NCBI GenBank assembly: GCA_023935145.1
Contig: CM043697.1
Location: 43,730,501 to 43,794,500, forward strand
Length of the DNA: 64,000 nt
Direction of reading: 5' to 3'
Origin: Bretschneidera sinensis
Lineage: Eukaryota > Streptophyta > Magnoliopsida > Brassicales > Akaniaceae
Positions 41,408 to 53,954 of this stretch are shown here, one piece after another; within the stretch, counting starts at the first letter, position 1, and every line of letters begins with the position of its first letter. The notes beneath the pieces are model-generated. The model was not told where the DNA came from and did no database searches. It was given only the letters and a program-made list of their open reading frames with translations. A program made the translations under genes and the position numbers.

Positions 41408-41982
41408 ACTTGCTTATCTGCAGTATTACTTTAACTTTATCAGTGAATTTTAGTTTTGCATCCAAAGACCTACTAAATGAATTAAAGTCCACTTGTGGAT
41501 AAGTTCTTAATTAGCCCAATTAGGTGGAGACAGAAACATAAAGGAAAATTTCCTCTAATTAAATTTCAATCAAATTTTCTTGGTTTTCTCATGATTAAAT
41601 ATGGTGGATTTGACATCAACAAGCTTCCCAAAGGGGTCAGACCCTAATGATGATTTAGGCTAAACCCAAAAGACCTAAATGAAAGATAAAGATTGCCCCT
41701 TACATGGATCGTTCCACTGGATCCTTGGGCCTTCAGTCACGTTCATTTTAGATTTCTTGGGTTAGGGCCTAATCAACATTAGTTTCTTCTGATGAGCTTC
41801 TTAATGATATCAAACTACCTTAACTAAGGGGAAAACCCTCTACCTTAACTAAAGGGAAAACCTTCTGATGGGCTTATTTCATTTGGTTATAATTTAATCC
41901 AAAAAAAATTCCTCTGATTAAATTCCAATAAAACTTCCTTAGTCTTGGTCCCTTCAATCCTTCATGGGCTTCTCATAGTTAT
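41408..41982 (-). other. Tat-B 5' leader, first tandem unit
   Basis: Non-coding, between gag and PBS of Tat-B. A unit with landmarks AGCTTCCCAAAGGGG, TCATTTTAGATTTCTTGGGT and CTTCTCATAGTTAT recurs on the other side of Sire-3 (from 61386), so the leader carries tandem copies of a roughly 400-bp unit. Confidence 0.65.
41978..41982. other. Target-site duplication of Sire-3, left copy (GTTAT)
   Basis: GTTAT before the left LTR, repeated at 61381-61385 after the right LTR. Confidence 0.9.
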
Positions 41983-43223
41983 TGTAGACTGAGGTTTCAA
42001 TCCAATAGGGGGTGAATTGGGTTTTTAAAAACTTTTGCTAATTAAACACAAGTTTATAAAAATAGATAAACCCACAAGCATATAAACAAACAATGTGCAG
42101 TAAACAAAAGAGTTTAAGGAATAGAGGATGCAAACTCAGTTTATAGTGGTTCAACAATATCGGATTCATTCCGACCTTATGTACACTCTCTTCAAGGAAC
42201 CTCCTTGAAGTAATCCACTAAGAAACTTAGTCGTGCAACTTCATGGGTGTTGCACAAACCTTACAATCAATCCCTTCCTCTTGGAAGTAAATCCCTTCCT
42301 CTTGGAAGCAAAATCCCTTCCTCTCAGAAGCTAATCTCTTCCTTTCGGAAGCTAAATCCCTTTATAATAAATGTTGTAAAGTAAATGGCAGAGAGATAAT
42401 AATGAAAGCTTATCCAACTGAATAATATCTTTATTTCAAGGTAAAACTTGAAGAATGGCTTAACAATAAATATTTCAAAGCTTTTTGTGTATCACGAGTA
42501 AAAACTCGATTGAATGTGTAATCTCTTCTATTGAAATGCTCAATAGAATGGGTTTATATAGCCTTGATGTAATATGGTCACTTTATACTATTCTGGTATG
42601 ATTTGGTGCAATTTATGTTGAAATCTCGCATCTCAATGGTCATATTTTTTTGAATTACCAGTCGACTAGATCTTAGTACCAGTCGACTGGGTCAGGTGAA
42701 AAGTCTCACCTTTAAGGCTATGACTAGTACAAGTCGACTGGGTAGGACTTACCAGTCGACTGGGGACTTTCTGTCCAAAGTACCAGTCGACTGGGTTGTT
42801 CTTACTAGTCGACTGAGGAATGTCTATCCAAAACGCCAGTCGACTGGTATGAAGCATCCAGTCGACTGTGGACATACTGTCCAAAACACCAATATTCTGG
42901 TGTAAGTACCCAATCGACTGGGTTGTCTTTCAACCTAGTTTTTCATTCTTTTAAAAAGTTTTGATTTTAAAATGTTAGTTTTTAAAACACTTTTTCAAAA
43001 GGAGCCATTGGACAAGCTTATTACCTGAACAAGTGAGATTTATAACTTGTTTAAATACCTTGTCATACTAGATCTTCTATCTTGACTTGGTGTTTGATTC
43101 GGGTTGAGTTCTTGCACTTTGATTTCTGGCTGTATGCTTTTATCGCTTAATACACTTAGATAGCATTGTTAGTATAATAAGAGTTGTTTTTTGTCATAAT
43201 TAAAATATAGGTGAGGGTCAACA
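41983..43223 (-). repeat. Sire-3 3' LTR
   Basis: TGTAGACTGAGG to AGGGTCAACA on the + strand. Four VNTR hairpin units (42272-42358) and about ten palindromes (42658-42923). Confidence 0.92.
42658..42923 (-). repeat. CCAGTCGACTGG palindrome cluster, Sire-3 3' LTR
   Basis: About ten units, roughly half with the perfect core, in the U3 part. Confidence 0.9.
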
Positions 43224-43826
43224 ATCTCCCCCTTTTTTATGATGACAAAACTCATGAGAGAAAAACAGTTTTAAAAACTACGTGTTGGATTTTTCAGAAA
43301 ATCGGGCAGAGTCTCCTCTGTTTTTTGAATAAAACCAACCTATAAAAAGATAAAGAACAGTTTATATACAACCCAACATATATAATCATATACCAAGTTC
43401 TTTGGAGCAATGCTCCCACTAAATCTATGCACTAGTTTGAGTTTACACATCTTTTTCTCATTTTCTCATTTTTCTCCCCCATTTTGACAATAGTAGAAAA
43501 AAGGGAAGTAAACTAAAAAAATAAGCTATACAAATACCACAGACATGAAGAGCATATATAAACAAACTTGTATGTGAAAAATTGGCATCATTCAGGTTTG
43601 GAAGCCTTCCCGAGCAGAATTGGAAGTTTCCATACATGCAAAAGCAGTTTTGAAGCATTTATCCGTATATAAAGAGATATATAGCATGCAACTATATTAC
43701 ACATATGTAAACAAGTACATAAAATAAGTCTAAGCATGAACCATATAAAATATGAAGATATGTTCGTGCTAAGAACAATGAAAAACTACATCAATATGTA
43801 CATCAAAAGGAAGATAGAAAAATGAC
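43224..43826 (-). other. Sire-3 3' untranslated region with polypurine tracts
   Basis: AAAAAGGGGGAGAT abuts the LTR; GTGGGAGCATTGCTCC (minus, about 43403-43418) is the conserved inner tract with inverted repeat. No coding sequence. Confidence 0.68.
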
Positions 43827-45090
43827 TCAAGGAGTACGAGAGTCAGAGCCGTCACAGATGAGATCCCGAAGCTCAGCCAGGGAGCCGTCGGTATGCTCAT
43901 GGTGCAACTCAAAGTCATCCCGGAGAGAGCGGAGGTCGTGATGCATGCCCTCGAATGTAGAACTCAAGCTCTAGAAGCTGGGCTACATGGTCAGCTAGAG
44001 GCTCGTGATAACCTGTAGAAGATCTCCATAACTAGCCTGACTAGCACTCGAGTCACTGATAGGAGGTGCTCGATCATCCGTATCCATAGCAGCAGTAGTA
44101 GTAGCATCTGGACCCTCGTCCTTATCGTCATCACTGTTGTCGTCCTCTCATACCCGAATGTGCTTCTCGGTCTTGGAGTAGATGAAGCCATCTCGGACTG
44201 TGCATCTCATCTTATTTAATGATGAGACATTGATGATGTCCTTGAGGCCGATGTCCTGAGCCTCGGAGGTGGGGAGGGGCACCCGGAAGTGCTGGAGGAT
44301 AAGCATCCCATAGGGAAGGCATCCTGAGTCGCTTGCTTCGCCATTAATCATGTTGGCAAGTAGCATGGGGTAGATATTGAAGTGATGCCCAGTTTTAAGG
44401 CACCAAATCAATACAATATCTATCTTAGATAGATAGCCCCGACTCCTGAGTCTCGGGTGTATGGTCCAACTCATAATGATGTTGAACAATTTTGAGTTAA
44501 GGGGCATGTCACTACATGTGTGAAATGTAGTGGGTTGAAACACATAGTTAGGGTCACCCCTAACTATCTGACATGCCTCCTCATAATCGAAATTTTCTGG
44601 CCATCCGTCCAGACTCCATTGGATCCCCCCTACAGGGATCCTCAAGATACTCATCAAGAGGTTAGTGTTGACCTCAAACTCCACACCCATAACACTGGTT
44701 CTGAACCTCAGAGCTAGTGGATTGGGTTTCACCAAGTTCACATAGAACTGATGAATCAGTCTTGGGAAAAAAATTTCATGTATCTTGACCAATGGGGTTC
44801 AGTTAATTGCATCGAAGATAGGTAATATATCAAAATTACCATGATGAATAGATTCAAAGTCGACGAATCTACCTGTCATAATTTTCTTATACTGGATAAC
44901 AGAAGTATACCTGTCATTTGCCGCCAGGCTGGAGAACAAAAAGTCGTCAAGCTCTATTTTGGGCTTCTTGCTTGATGAGCTCACCACGCCCTTCCCTCAA
45001 GAATTCAGAGTCGTGGATTTGGTGGACCTTATCCTTATAGGCGTATGTGGTCCCCCCAACTGTGGTTTTGATGTGGATTCGATCGGACAT
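43827..45090 (-). pseudogene. Sire-3 ORF3: 'putative plant transposon protein'-like
   Basis: ATG at 45090 (MSDRIHIKTTVGG); one extra G in a G-run near 45052 shifts the frame, after which VSSSSKKPKIELDDFLFSS, FFPRLIHQFYVNLVKP, GVEFEVNTNLLMSILRI, MPLNSKLFNIIMSWTIH and LNKMRCTVRDGFIYSKTEKH are read in further frames. It ends with a coiled-coil-like tail and TGA at 43827-43829. Same layout as in Sire-1 and Sire-2, more damaged (a break near 44800 and another near 44150, and a six-base loss in the CLPYGMLI...LQHFRVPLP region). Confidence 0.7.
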
Positions 45091-45648
45091 TTTTAGAAAT
45101 GGCTTTTTGGCTGAAAAAGGGTTTTGAGTGGAAATAAGAGATTTCAACCGTAGAAAGTTGAAATAAATGGTGTGGATGAGTAGATCGAGGTGTCTAGAAA
45201 GTGTTTTGAAGGTTTTTTGATCAAAATGATGAAATTTTTTAGAGAAAGAAAGCTTAGGGTTTTGAAAATGGCGTAAAAATCTGGAAAAAATGAAAAGACT
45301 ATTTATAGAATCGCAATACCAGTCGACTAGGGTTAGGGTACCAGTCGACTGGGTCTTTTGCAGAGATGTAAAGATTTTGTATACCAGTCGACTGGGTCAG
45401 GGTACCAGTCGACTGGGTAGTTTATACCAATCGACTGGGTTGATAACTAAATTTCAAAAATTGGCTCCAAACAAGGTTTTGAAGTACTAATCGACTGGTA
45501 TAGTGTTACCATTCGACTAGAAGATTGGGCAGAGACTTACCAATCGACTGGGATAGACTTATCAATCGACTGGACCCTTAAGAAAATTTTCAGTCTTGAG
45601 TCTTAGAACGAAATTTGTTTACATGCAAAATGATGAATGATGAAACAA
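45091..45648 (-). promoter_or_regulatory. Sire-3 pol-ORF3 intergenic region, candidate internal promoter
   Basis: Minus strand: palindrome cluster (45574 down to 45318), TATAAATA at 45307-45300, then about 210 bp to the ORF3 ATG at 45090. Same order and spacing as in the other copies. No ORF. Confidence 0.58.
45318..45574 (-). repeat. CCAGTCGACTGG palindrome cluster, internal, Sire-3
   Basis: About nine units, three perfect, the others mainly CCAATCGACTGG (G-to-A at the CAG site). Confidence 0.9.
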
Positions 45649-47016
45649 TCAAACGTACAGTTTATCATAATCTAACAATCTCATTGACAGTCTTATTTTG
45701 CAAAAACTTGCTTCACTTAGAGGTTTTGTAAGAATGTCTGCTATTTGATCTTCTGAAGGAATGAATTCTAGTCTTAAATCACCTTTTTTAGCATGGTCTC
45801 TTAAGAAATGATGTCAATTTCTATGTGTTTAGTTCTAGAGTGCTAAATAGGATTCTTGGTTAGGTTGATAGCACTAGTATTATCACAATGTATTGGGATA
45901 CTTTTAAAGTTCATGTCATAGTCTTCTAGTTGTTGTTTCATCCATAACACTTAGGCACAACAACTTCCAGTTGCTACATATTCCGCCTCGACGGTTGATA
46001 GTGCAATGGAGTTTTGTTTCTTAAAAAACCAAGAGGTTAACATTGCACTTAAGAATTGGCATATTCCACTTATGCTTTTTCTATCTAACCTGCATCCAAC
46101 AAAATCAGCATTTGAATATCCTATAAACTCAAAAGATGAATCTCTAGAGTACCATAATCCTATGGTTTGAGTTCCTTGTAGATATCTAAGGATCTTTTTT
46201 ACTGCTACTACATGTGATTCCTTAGGATTAGCCTGAAATTTAGCACACATGCATACACTGAACATAATATCAAGTCTACTTGCAGTCAAATAAGTAAAGT
46301 TTCTATCATGCTTCTATAGTATTTAGCATCTACACACTTACCTCATTCATCAAGATTAAGTTTTGTAGATGTGCTCATAAGTGTACCAAGTGGCTTTGAG
46401 CTTTCCATCCCGAACCTCTTTAGTAGGTCCTGAGTGTATTTTGATTGGTTGATGAAGATGCCTCCTTTCAATTATTTGATTTGAAGTCCAATGAAGTAGG
46501 TAAGCTCTCCCATCATACTCATTTCAAATTCACCTTGCATGCACTTTGCAAACTCTTGACACATAGATTCATTAGTAGCGCCAAATATAATATCATCAAT
46601 ATATATTTGGACTAGTAGAGTGTCATTTATGTGAGCTTTTGTGAAGAGAGTTGTGTCTACTTTACCTCTTATAAAATTATTGTCTAATAAGAATTTACTT
46701 AGTTTTTCATACCATGCCCTTGGAGCTTGCTTCAACCCATATAGAGCCTTAGAGAGCTTGTAAGACATGATTTGGAAGACTAGGATTCTCAAATCCAAGA
46801 AGTTTCTCAACATAAACCTCTTCTTCTATAAAGCCATTTAAAATGCATTTTTTACATCCATTTTGAAATAACTTAAACTTATTAAAGCATGCAAAGGCTA
46901 ATAACATTCGAATAGCTTCTAATCTAGCTACGGGAGCATACATCTCATCAAAGTCTATTCCTTCTTCTTGATTATATCCCTTAGCAACTAGTCTAGCTTT
47001 GTTCCTAGTTACTATT
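45649..47016 (-). pseudogene. pol: Sire-3 pol 3' part: RT and RNase H
   Basis: From the Chr-B insertion at 47017: [20 protein letters not shown], then [15 protein letters not shown] (shifted relative to the normal [10 protein letters not shown]), [14 protein letters not shown] and catalytic [14 protein letters not shown] (YIDD rather than YVDD). RNase H: LDRKSISGICQFLSA, VEAEYVATGSCC, SAINLTK. Frame breaks near 46790, 46470 and 46290. It ends KLYV with TGA at 45649-45651. Confidence 0.85.
47012..47016. other. Target-site duplication of Chr-B, left copy (CTATT)
   Basis: CTATT; repeated at 56332-56336 after the other LTR. Both flanks are Sire-3 RT. Confidence 0.9.
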
Positions 47017-49581
47017 TGTAACAACCCATCCTGGGTTGGTCACCCCCGAGACGGTGTCATCACATTTTGAAGATCCCAGCACAACACCTATATGCAACAA
47101 TAAAAATAAATAACACCAATAGAAAATTTTACATCAATCCTCAACCCTCATCAGGGGAGTTACATCAATTTGATAATTTAAACATTAAATACAACGTAAA
47201 ATGCATGAATATCTACAAATAAATTTTTATTTTCTTTTCTCTTTAGTCTAAGGATGTTGACACGTACGTGACTTATAGAAAATGATTTCTTCTGAACCTC
47301 AACTCACCAAACTATTAAATACAATGTAAAATGCATGAATATCTACAAATAAATTTTTATTTTCTTTTCTAGTCTGAGGATGTTGACATGTACGTGACTT
47401 ACAGAAAATGATTTCTTCTGAACCTCAACTCACCAAACTATTAAATACAATGTAAAATGTATGAATATCTACAAATAAATTTTTATTTTCTTTTCTCTTT
47501 AGTCTGAGGATGTTGACACGTACGTGACTTACAGAAAATGATTTCTTCTGAACCTCAACTCACCAAACTATTGGTCAAGCCTGCTACCTGAAAATCATTG
47601 TACAATGAGGAGTGAGCTTCACAAGCTCAGTGAATTAAATTTACTAAAAGTACTTATTTGTATAAACAGTCTTTGAATATTTAAATCAATTTATATCTCA
47701 TACACTTGATACTAGCACTCTACTATCACTTCACATGTCATAATATTCATTCTCTATCATTCTTTTCCTCTTATTTATTAGTTCACCTCAAGACCATCAA
47801 TTATCTCGTAATTATCTCGTAATGAGGTTCATATCATAAAATCTACTATTTAGATAGTTCTTATCACCATGACTGTCTCTCTGTGAAACTTATCCATCTA
47901 TAAATAAATTCACAATAACACACCACACCTCAGCATTTCATTAATCTTATCACCATAATTGTCTCTCTTCGTGAGATTCATTCATCAATGATTAAATTCA
48001 CAATAATATACAACACATCAGTATTTCAATAATGTAAGCAATAATTAAAACTGATGAAATGCAATGAATGGTTATGATGGGAACGTCTTCCCACCTGTTG
48101 ACAGGTTATTATTGTCTTAGACCGGCCCCTTCCCGGTTCTTTATAGCTTATCTCGGCTGTCACAGAAATTTATTTTCAGCATATATCGGCTGTCACGGTG
48201 TCCCTTTTATTTCCAGCATATACCGGCTGTCACGGTTGTTCCATTAAACCGGCCCCTTCTCGGTTTTTTCGGTTATATTATTAAATGCATATGCACAAGA
48301 ACAACGATATGAAATATGCATATAAACAGTAATATAAAACAATATATAAATTTAAAGCACTTACATTGGCTATCCTGATTATTCTCAAATTTATATAACA
48401 AAAATTTCACTAAATTCCTCTCATCCCCAAATCACATCAAATAATCCATTAAAGCTTGTCAACATCCACTAAATTTCATCCCAAATCATATCAAATCCTC
48501 CATCAAAACTTGTCAAGATCCACTAAAACTCATCTCATCAAAATTCTTATTAAAATATCAATATAACTCATCAAGAATTTCACTTATCACTTTGATTATT
48601 AAGTCAACTTATTATTCTAAAAATATTACTTCTCTCCTAAAAATTTCCTACATGTCCAAAATTCATATTCTAATTATTAACCAAAATTTTATCTATCACC
48701 ACAAAATAAACCAATAATTTATTTTAATATTATCACTAAATTTTCATTTTTTTATTTAGACTACTTAAAGTAAATCTAACTCACCACGTAGCTCTTAAAG
48801 CTACCCGTGAATCACCTCATTGCATTTTTCGTTTCTATCAGAAATTTCCTCTGGTTGTAGATCGTCAATGCCTGACATCATATTTATATTAAATTTATAA
48901 TTTATTCTTCAATTCGTTATAAACCACACACTTTGAAAATTCCGACTTTGAATTTAGGGAAACTTCATAAATGTCATAAATTCAAAAATAAACATTACAT
49001 TATTACCTTATATTTTTCTGATAGCTTCTCGCGATTCCCTATGAAATTCCATAGTAAACCCCTTTAAAATTTTACTCTTTCGATATTTCTTTGAGTCCCC
49101 AAATGTTTAGAGAAACTGAGAAATCAAAAGAAAACATAAACAAAAATGGTATGTATAATTATAAATTTAAAAGTATATATATATAAGCCACTGCTTGCTT
49201 TTAAAAATATCTACAGCCTTCCCCCTAAAGTCTTCCACGCAATTGCGGTGCTGGAGGGCCTGTATATACATGTTTTACACTTGTAAGCCATGCATAAAAA
49301 TGCTTTCATTGTGCTGCCACGTTTTTAGCTTCTTTTTTTTTCTTACTTTGTCTTCCCCTGATGTTATTGGACATTAATTTTTTTTAATTAAACTTTTTAT
49401 CTTTTTTCATACTCACATATTTTTTTTGTTTGTTTTTTTTATTTTAAAAAAAAAATTTCTTTTTTTTCAAAAGAATTATTTTATTCGATACTAATTCTTT
49501 CGCATGAATATATTATTTTAATTTCATGCCATATTTATTAAATTACTTATTTTCCCTTACTTTACGAATACGAGTATTACA
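47017..49581 (-). repeat. Chr-B 3' LTR
   Basis: TGTAACAACCCATCC to CGAGTATTACA on the + strand (TG...CA). Longer than the partner because of a local triplication at 47184-47572. It carries the CAGCATATACCGGCTGTCAC repeats near 48125-48250. Confidence 0.88.
47184..47572 (-). repeat. Tandem triplication inside Chr-B 3' LTR
   Basis: Three units of 126-130 bp, each from ATTAAATACAA to CTCACCAAACT. The 5' LTR has one unit, so the array arose after insertion. Confidence 0.92.
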
Positions 49582-52000
49582 ATTCTAGCCACCTTACAAA
49601 AATTTTGTCCCCGAAATTTCCTTACTTTACTCCAGAAACAAAATGTGAATAATATTTCTTCATAATTGTCTCATGCTTTCACACAATCTCTTCAACATCC
49701 TTATTCCGCCACAGGACTTGAACTAATGAAATTTTTATATTATACAAGTCTTGTTCTTCTTATCTAAAATTTTTACTAGTACTTGTATATAAGCCCAATC
49801 TTTCTAAATTTCTATATCTTTGCTCGAAATATTTTAATATTCATCATATAAACATAAAAGTGAAACATGAAATACGTTATGCCACTGTTTCAACTCTGGA
49901 GGCAAATCCAGGCTATTCACAACTAACCCAACTTTCTCAACAACCTCGTAGGGTCTCTCACATACCTCAGATTCAACTTTCCTTTCTTTTTTATCCTCAA
50001 CATACCTTTTCGTGGAGATATTTTTTATTTATTTCACCAATGACCTACTTGAAATTCAAAAGATCTTCTCTTAGTATCAGCATAGCTATTCGGTCTACTC
50101 TGTGCTGCTTTACAGTTCTCTCTAACCAATTTGATCCCCTCAATTGTTAACTCAAATAATTAATGAACAAGATATATTTCTCTCTCTCATTTCTTCGAAT
50201 CATATAGGAGTTCTACATCTTCGACCATACAATGTCTCAATCTGTGCCATCCCAACACTAATTTGATACTGATTATTATAAGCAACTTCAATCGATGGCA
50301 TGTAAGCATCCCAGCTTACTGAGAAATTCATCACATTTTTCCTTAACATATCTTCTAGTACTCTAAAAATCCAGTCTGAACGTTAAATTTTTTATTAAAT
50401 TGTAACTGTGTACCCGTGGCTTTCTGAAAGTCTCAAAAAAACCAAAGGTGTAAATATAACACCTCTATTTGACAGTATGATCCATGGTGCTCCATACAAC
50501 TTCATAATCTCAGCTACATCCTACTTCAATCCTGACCACCAAAACTTTTGTCTCAATCCTCTATACATCTTATTGTTACTTGGTTGCATCGAATCTACTT
50601 CATCATGTGCCTCTCTCATTATCTCCTTTCTCAACTTCGCATTCCATGTTCCAATACCAAAATACCTTCACTTCAAATTTTGAACTCATATTGCTTTCTA
50701 GTAAGCACTCAATGCTTAATCTTTTCTATATCTTCATCTCTACCTTGCATCTCTAAAGCATTTTACTGTGGATAACTGTACAACCATATTCGTTAACCAT
50801 GATCTTCTATCACTGATATTCAACTCCATTCTTATCTCTTTTAAATCTATCATCAATTTCACATCATTACTCCCAATAGCAGTTAACCTTCTTGTAGACT
50901 TTCTACTCAATGCATCAGCTATCATCTTCGCATTTTCTATATGATAGTGAATTGTACAATTATAATAACTAATGACTTCATCCACCATCTTTGCCTCAAA
51001 TCAACTCTTTTTGGGTAGGTAAGTACGTTGAACTTTTATAACCCATGAATATCTTACAAGTGGCTCCATACAAATGATGTCTCCAATCTTTAAAGTAAAC
51101 ACTATATAATAGCCAACTCTAAGTCACGAGTAGGGTAATTCCTATCATAAATTTTCAATTGCCTAGAAATATGGGCCACAGCTTTCCTATGTTACACATA
51201 TCTCAATCATTGATGTGACTCATCACTACACACCACAAATCCTTCATCACCAGAAGGAAAACACCAATACTAGAGCTGTAGTCAATTTCTCCTTTAGTAA
51301 TTGGAAATTTTCTCACACTTCCCTCACCATACAAATCTCACCTCTTTCTTGGTCAGTCTATTCAACAATATTTACAATAATAGAACAAATTGTGAGAGAA
51401 TCTTCTCTAAAAATCCGCTAACCCCAATAAGATTAAAATCTCAGTTACATTAGTTGGTCTCTCCCAACTTAACATTGCCTCTACCTTTTGTGGATCAACT
51501 ATTATGTCATTTCCCGATTTTACATGTTCTAAGAAAGTTATTTCATTCATCCAGCTCTCACATTTAGAGAACTTTGTATACTATCTCTCTTTCCTCATAA
51601 TTTCCAACACACTGTCTAATATTTCATATGTTGTTCTTCCTTCTTAGATTATATCAGAATGCCAAATACAACCATAAACTTGTTAAGATATAGTTTAAAC
51701 ACTATATTCATCAAGTCCATGCATGTTTTTGGAATGTTATTCAATCCAAATGACATCACAAGAAACTTATGACCATAACGTGTCCTAAAAGCAGTTTTAG
51801 GCACGTTTATCTTCTTTATCCTTAACTGGTGATAACCTGATCTCAGGTTTATCTTAGAAAACACTCTCACTCCTTACAACTACTAAATCAATTCATTTAT
51901 CCTGGGTAAAAGATATTTGTTCTTATTCAACTATGTGTAGTCTATACACAATCTCATCGTACCATCTTCCTCCTTCACGAACAACACAGGGGCTCCTCAA
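49582..52000 (-). pseudogene. pol: Chr-B pol remnants: RT, RNase H, integrase
   Basis: Minus strand. RT at 51870-51649: [55 protein letters not shown]; the catalytic DD expected after VVF is lost (FGI). RNase H end at 50988-50830: YHIENAKMIADALSRKS. Integrase traces at 50530-50350, for instance SNRGVIFTPLVFFETF, are readable only across stops. Many stops; clearly dead. The order RT, RNase H, integrase toward lower coordinates confirms the orientation. Confidence 0.75.
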
Positions 52001-53938
52001 ATACATTAGGTCCGATAAATTGTTTCGCCAAAAATTCTTAAAATGATACGTTCAACTCTCTCAATATATGTGTGTTGAATTCAAAATCACATCTATAGAA
52101 AACTAAATCTCCTTACTGGGAGACTGTCTGAATAACTCTTCACAAAACACATCATGAAAATCTTTCACTACCAAGATTTCTTCTAACTTCCTATTTTCCT
52201 TTTTAGAATCCACTGTGTATGTCAAATACTCCTTACATCCCTTCTTCAATCATCTTCTAGTTGTTAGACCAACATGAGATAGTTCGAGAGTATTTTATGT
52301 TCTTTCTGAAATTAAACTCTTCATGTTTATATTTTGAACACTATCTTCTTTCTGGGACAATCAATCCAAGTGTAATAGGTCGACAATCAATTCATTCTCA
52401 ACATTTAATGAAATTATATATTCAAAGATAATAAATTTGCTTCAGCTTTTTCTATCACTGATACGAATCAAACAACCTTTGTAAACATTTATGATTATCA
52501 CTTTATCTCTAGTGGGGAACTTCAATAGAAATATTTTGCACCCAAGGACTACTACATACTTCAATAAACTTCATATGAATACTTGATGCAAAAGAATGGG
52601 TTACATCAAGGTCAACCAACATTGACATGTCCACCTTCTCTACACATAAAGCATTTCAAATTTTGACAATTCTGGAATAAATATCTCATTTGAATATATC
52701 TATAACAAACTTATGTCTCCCAATCATACATCGGATTGCCACTTCCCCTTGGTGGCATACTTACTCCCTCTGCCATGACTAACCTATCTCCTAAATCTAA
52801 GAGTCCCACCAATAGTATTCTGAGCTACAGAAATAATAGATCCTGCTTTTCTCTGACTCTGTACTTCAGTTCCCTATGACAAGGAACGCCTCATTTGGGG
52901 TGGTCTCTCACCCTGTACACTCATACTACCACTACTTCTATAACCTTTATGTTTAATTCTCTTTAACTATTTTATTTTATTTTATTTATTTATTTTAAAA
53001 TTTATCACATCTCTCTCAATTTGAAATGGTATATCCACCAATCTGACATAATTCATATGCCTCATGTATGATAGTATTGATCAAACCTTAAAACATAATT
53101 CATCTATGAACTTCTTACACTTCTTCTCCTTTAGGTATACCATTTTCATTTTAAACTTCAACAAAGCCACAAATCTCCTATCATACTGAGCCACAGTCAA
53201 CACACTTATCCCAAATAAATAAAATCTCTATCTTATTGGGTTCTAAGGTCTAAGGAAAATATTTATCAAGGGAAAGCTCCTTAACCTATTTCAGATTTAG
53301 GGTTTATTAATATCTATACTTACCTTGGGAAGAACATCCTTCCACTATTTCCCAAAACTTCTCTTTCTAACTCAAACGAAGCAAAGGCAATCATCTGCCT
53401 ATCAGTTACTGGTAATATACCAAATAATATCTCTACATATTTCTCCCGAAACTCAAGCATAAAAGGATTCATAGATCCTTTAAGGCATTCAACTTAATAT
53501 ATCTTCCTGCATCTTATGCATAAACCCACCTTTCCCCCTTTTTAAACGCTCATCATTACTGGATTTACAACCTCAAACATTGCTCCAGCTTGTCCATCAA
53601 GTATATGCTATGAGTTATCAATTCTATCATTTATTACATTCCTTTTTCTTAAGATCATGTGTAAGAGCTTGGCTTAGCGCTTCTCTTTCAACTTCAGATT
53701 CTCTCACACCTTTACTAATATCAATCCTACTATCAGCACACTTCCTTCTAGAAGCCATAGAATCATACTCAACCTCGACTTGTCAAAAATATTGGGGCCT
53801 ACCACCACCTCTCCAATCAACAACTCTAACTCTAGCTCTAGCACGTCCATGTGTCATCCTCAAACTATTCATTATAATTTATTTTAATCTTTCATTTTCT
53901 TACTTTTTATGCAGTCTACAGAATATGAAAAACCTAAT
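52001..53938 (-). pseudogene. Chr-B gag/protease remnants
   Basis: No long frame survives. Near 53850-53780 the minus strand reads HGRARARVRVVDWRGGGRPQ, like the RG-rich N-terminus of chromovirus gag. The rest is too decayed for a domain call; it is placed by position between PBS and RT. Confidence 0.5.
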
Positions 53939-53950
53939 GCTCTTATACCA
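53939..53950 (-). other. Primer-binding site of Chr-B (tRNA-Met type)
   Basis: The minus strand reads TGGTATAAGAGC, one change from TGGTATCAGAGC, four bases from the 5' LTR. Confidence 0.75.
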
Positions 53951-53954
53951 AAAT

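Noticed and set aside
49860..50775. Overlapping + strand ORFs of 75-96 codons
   Set aside because: Antisense shadows of the degraded Chr-B integrase/RNase H region.
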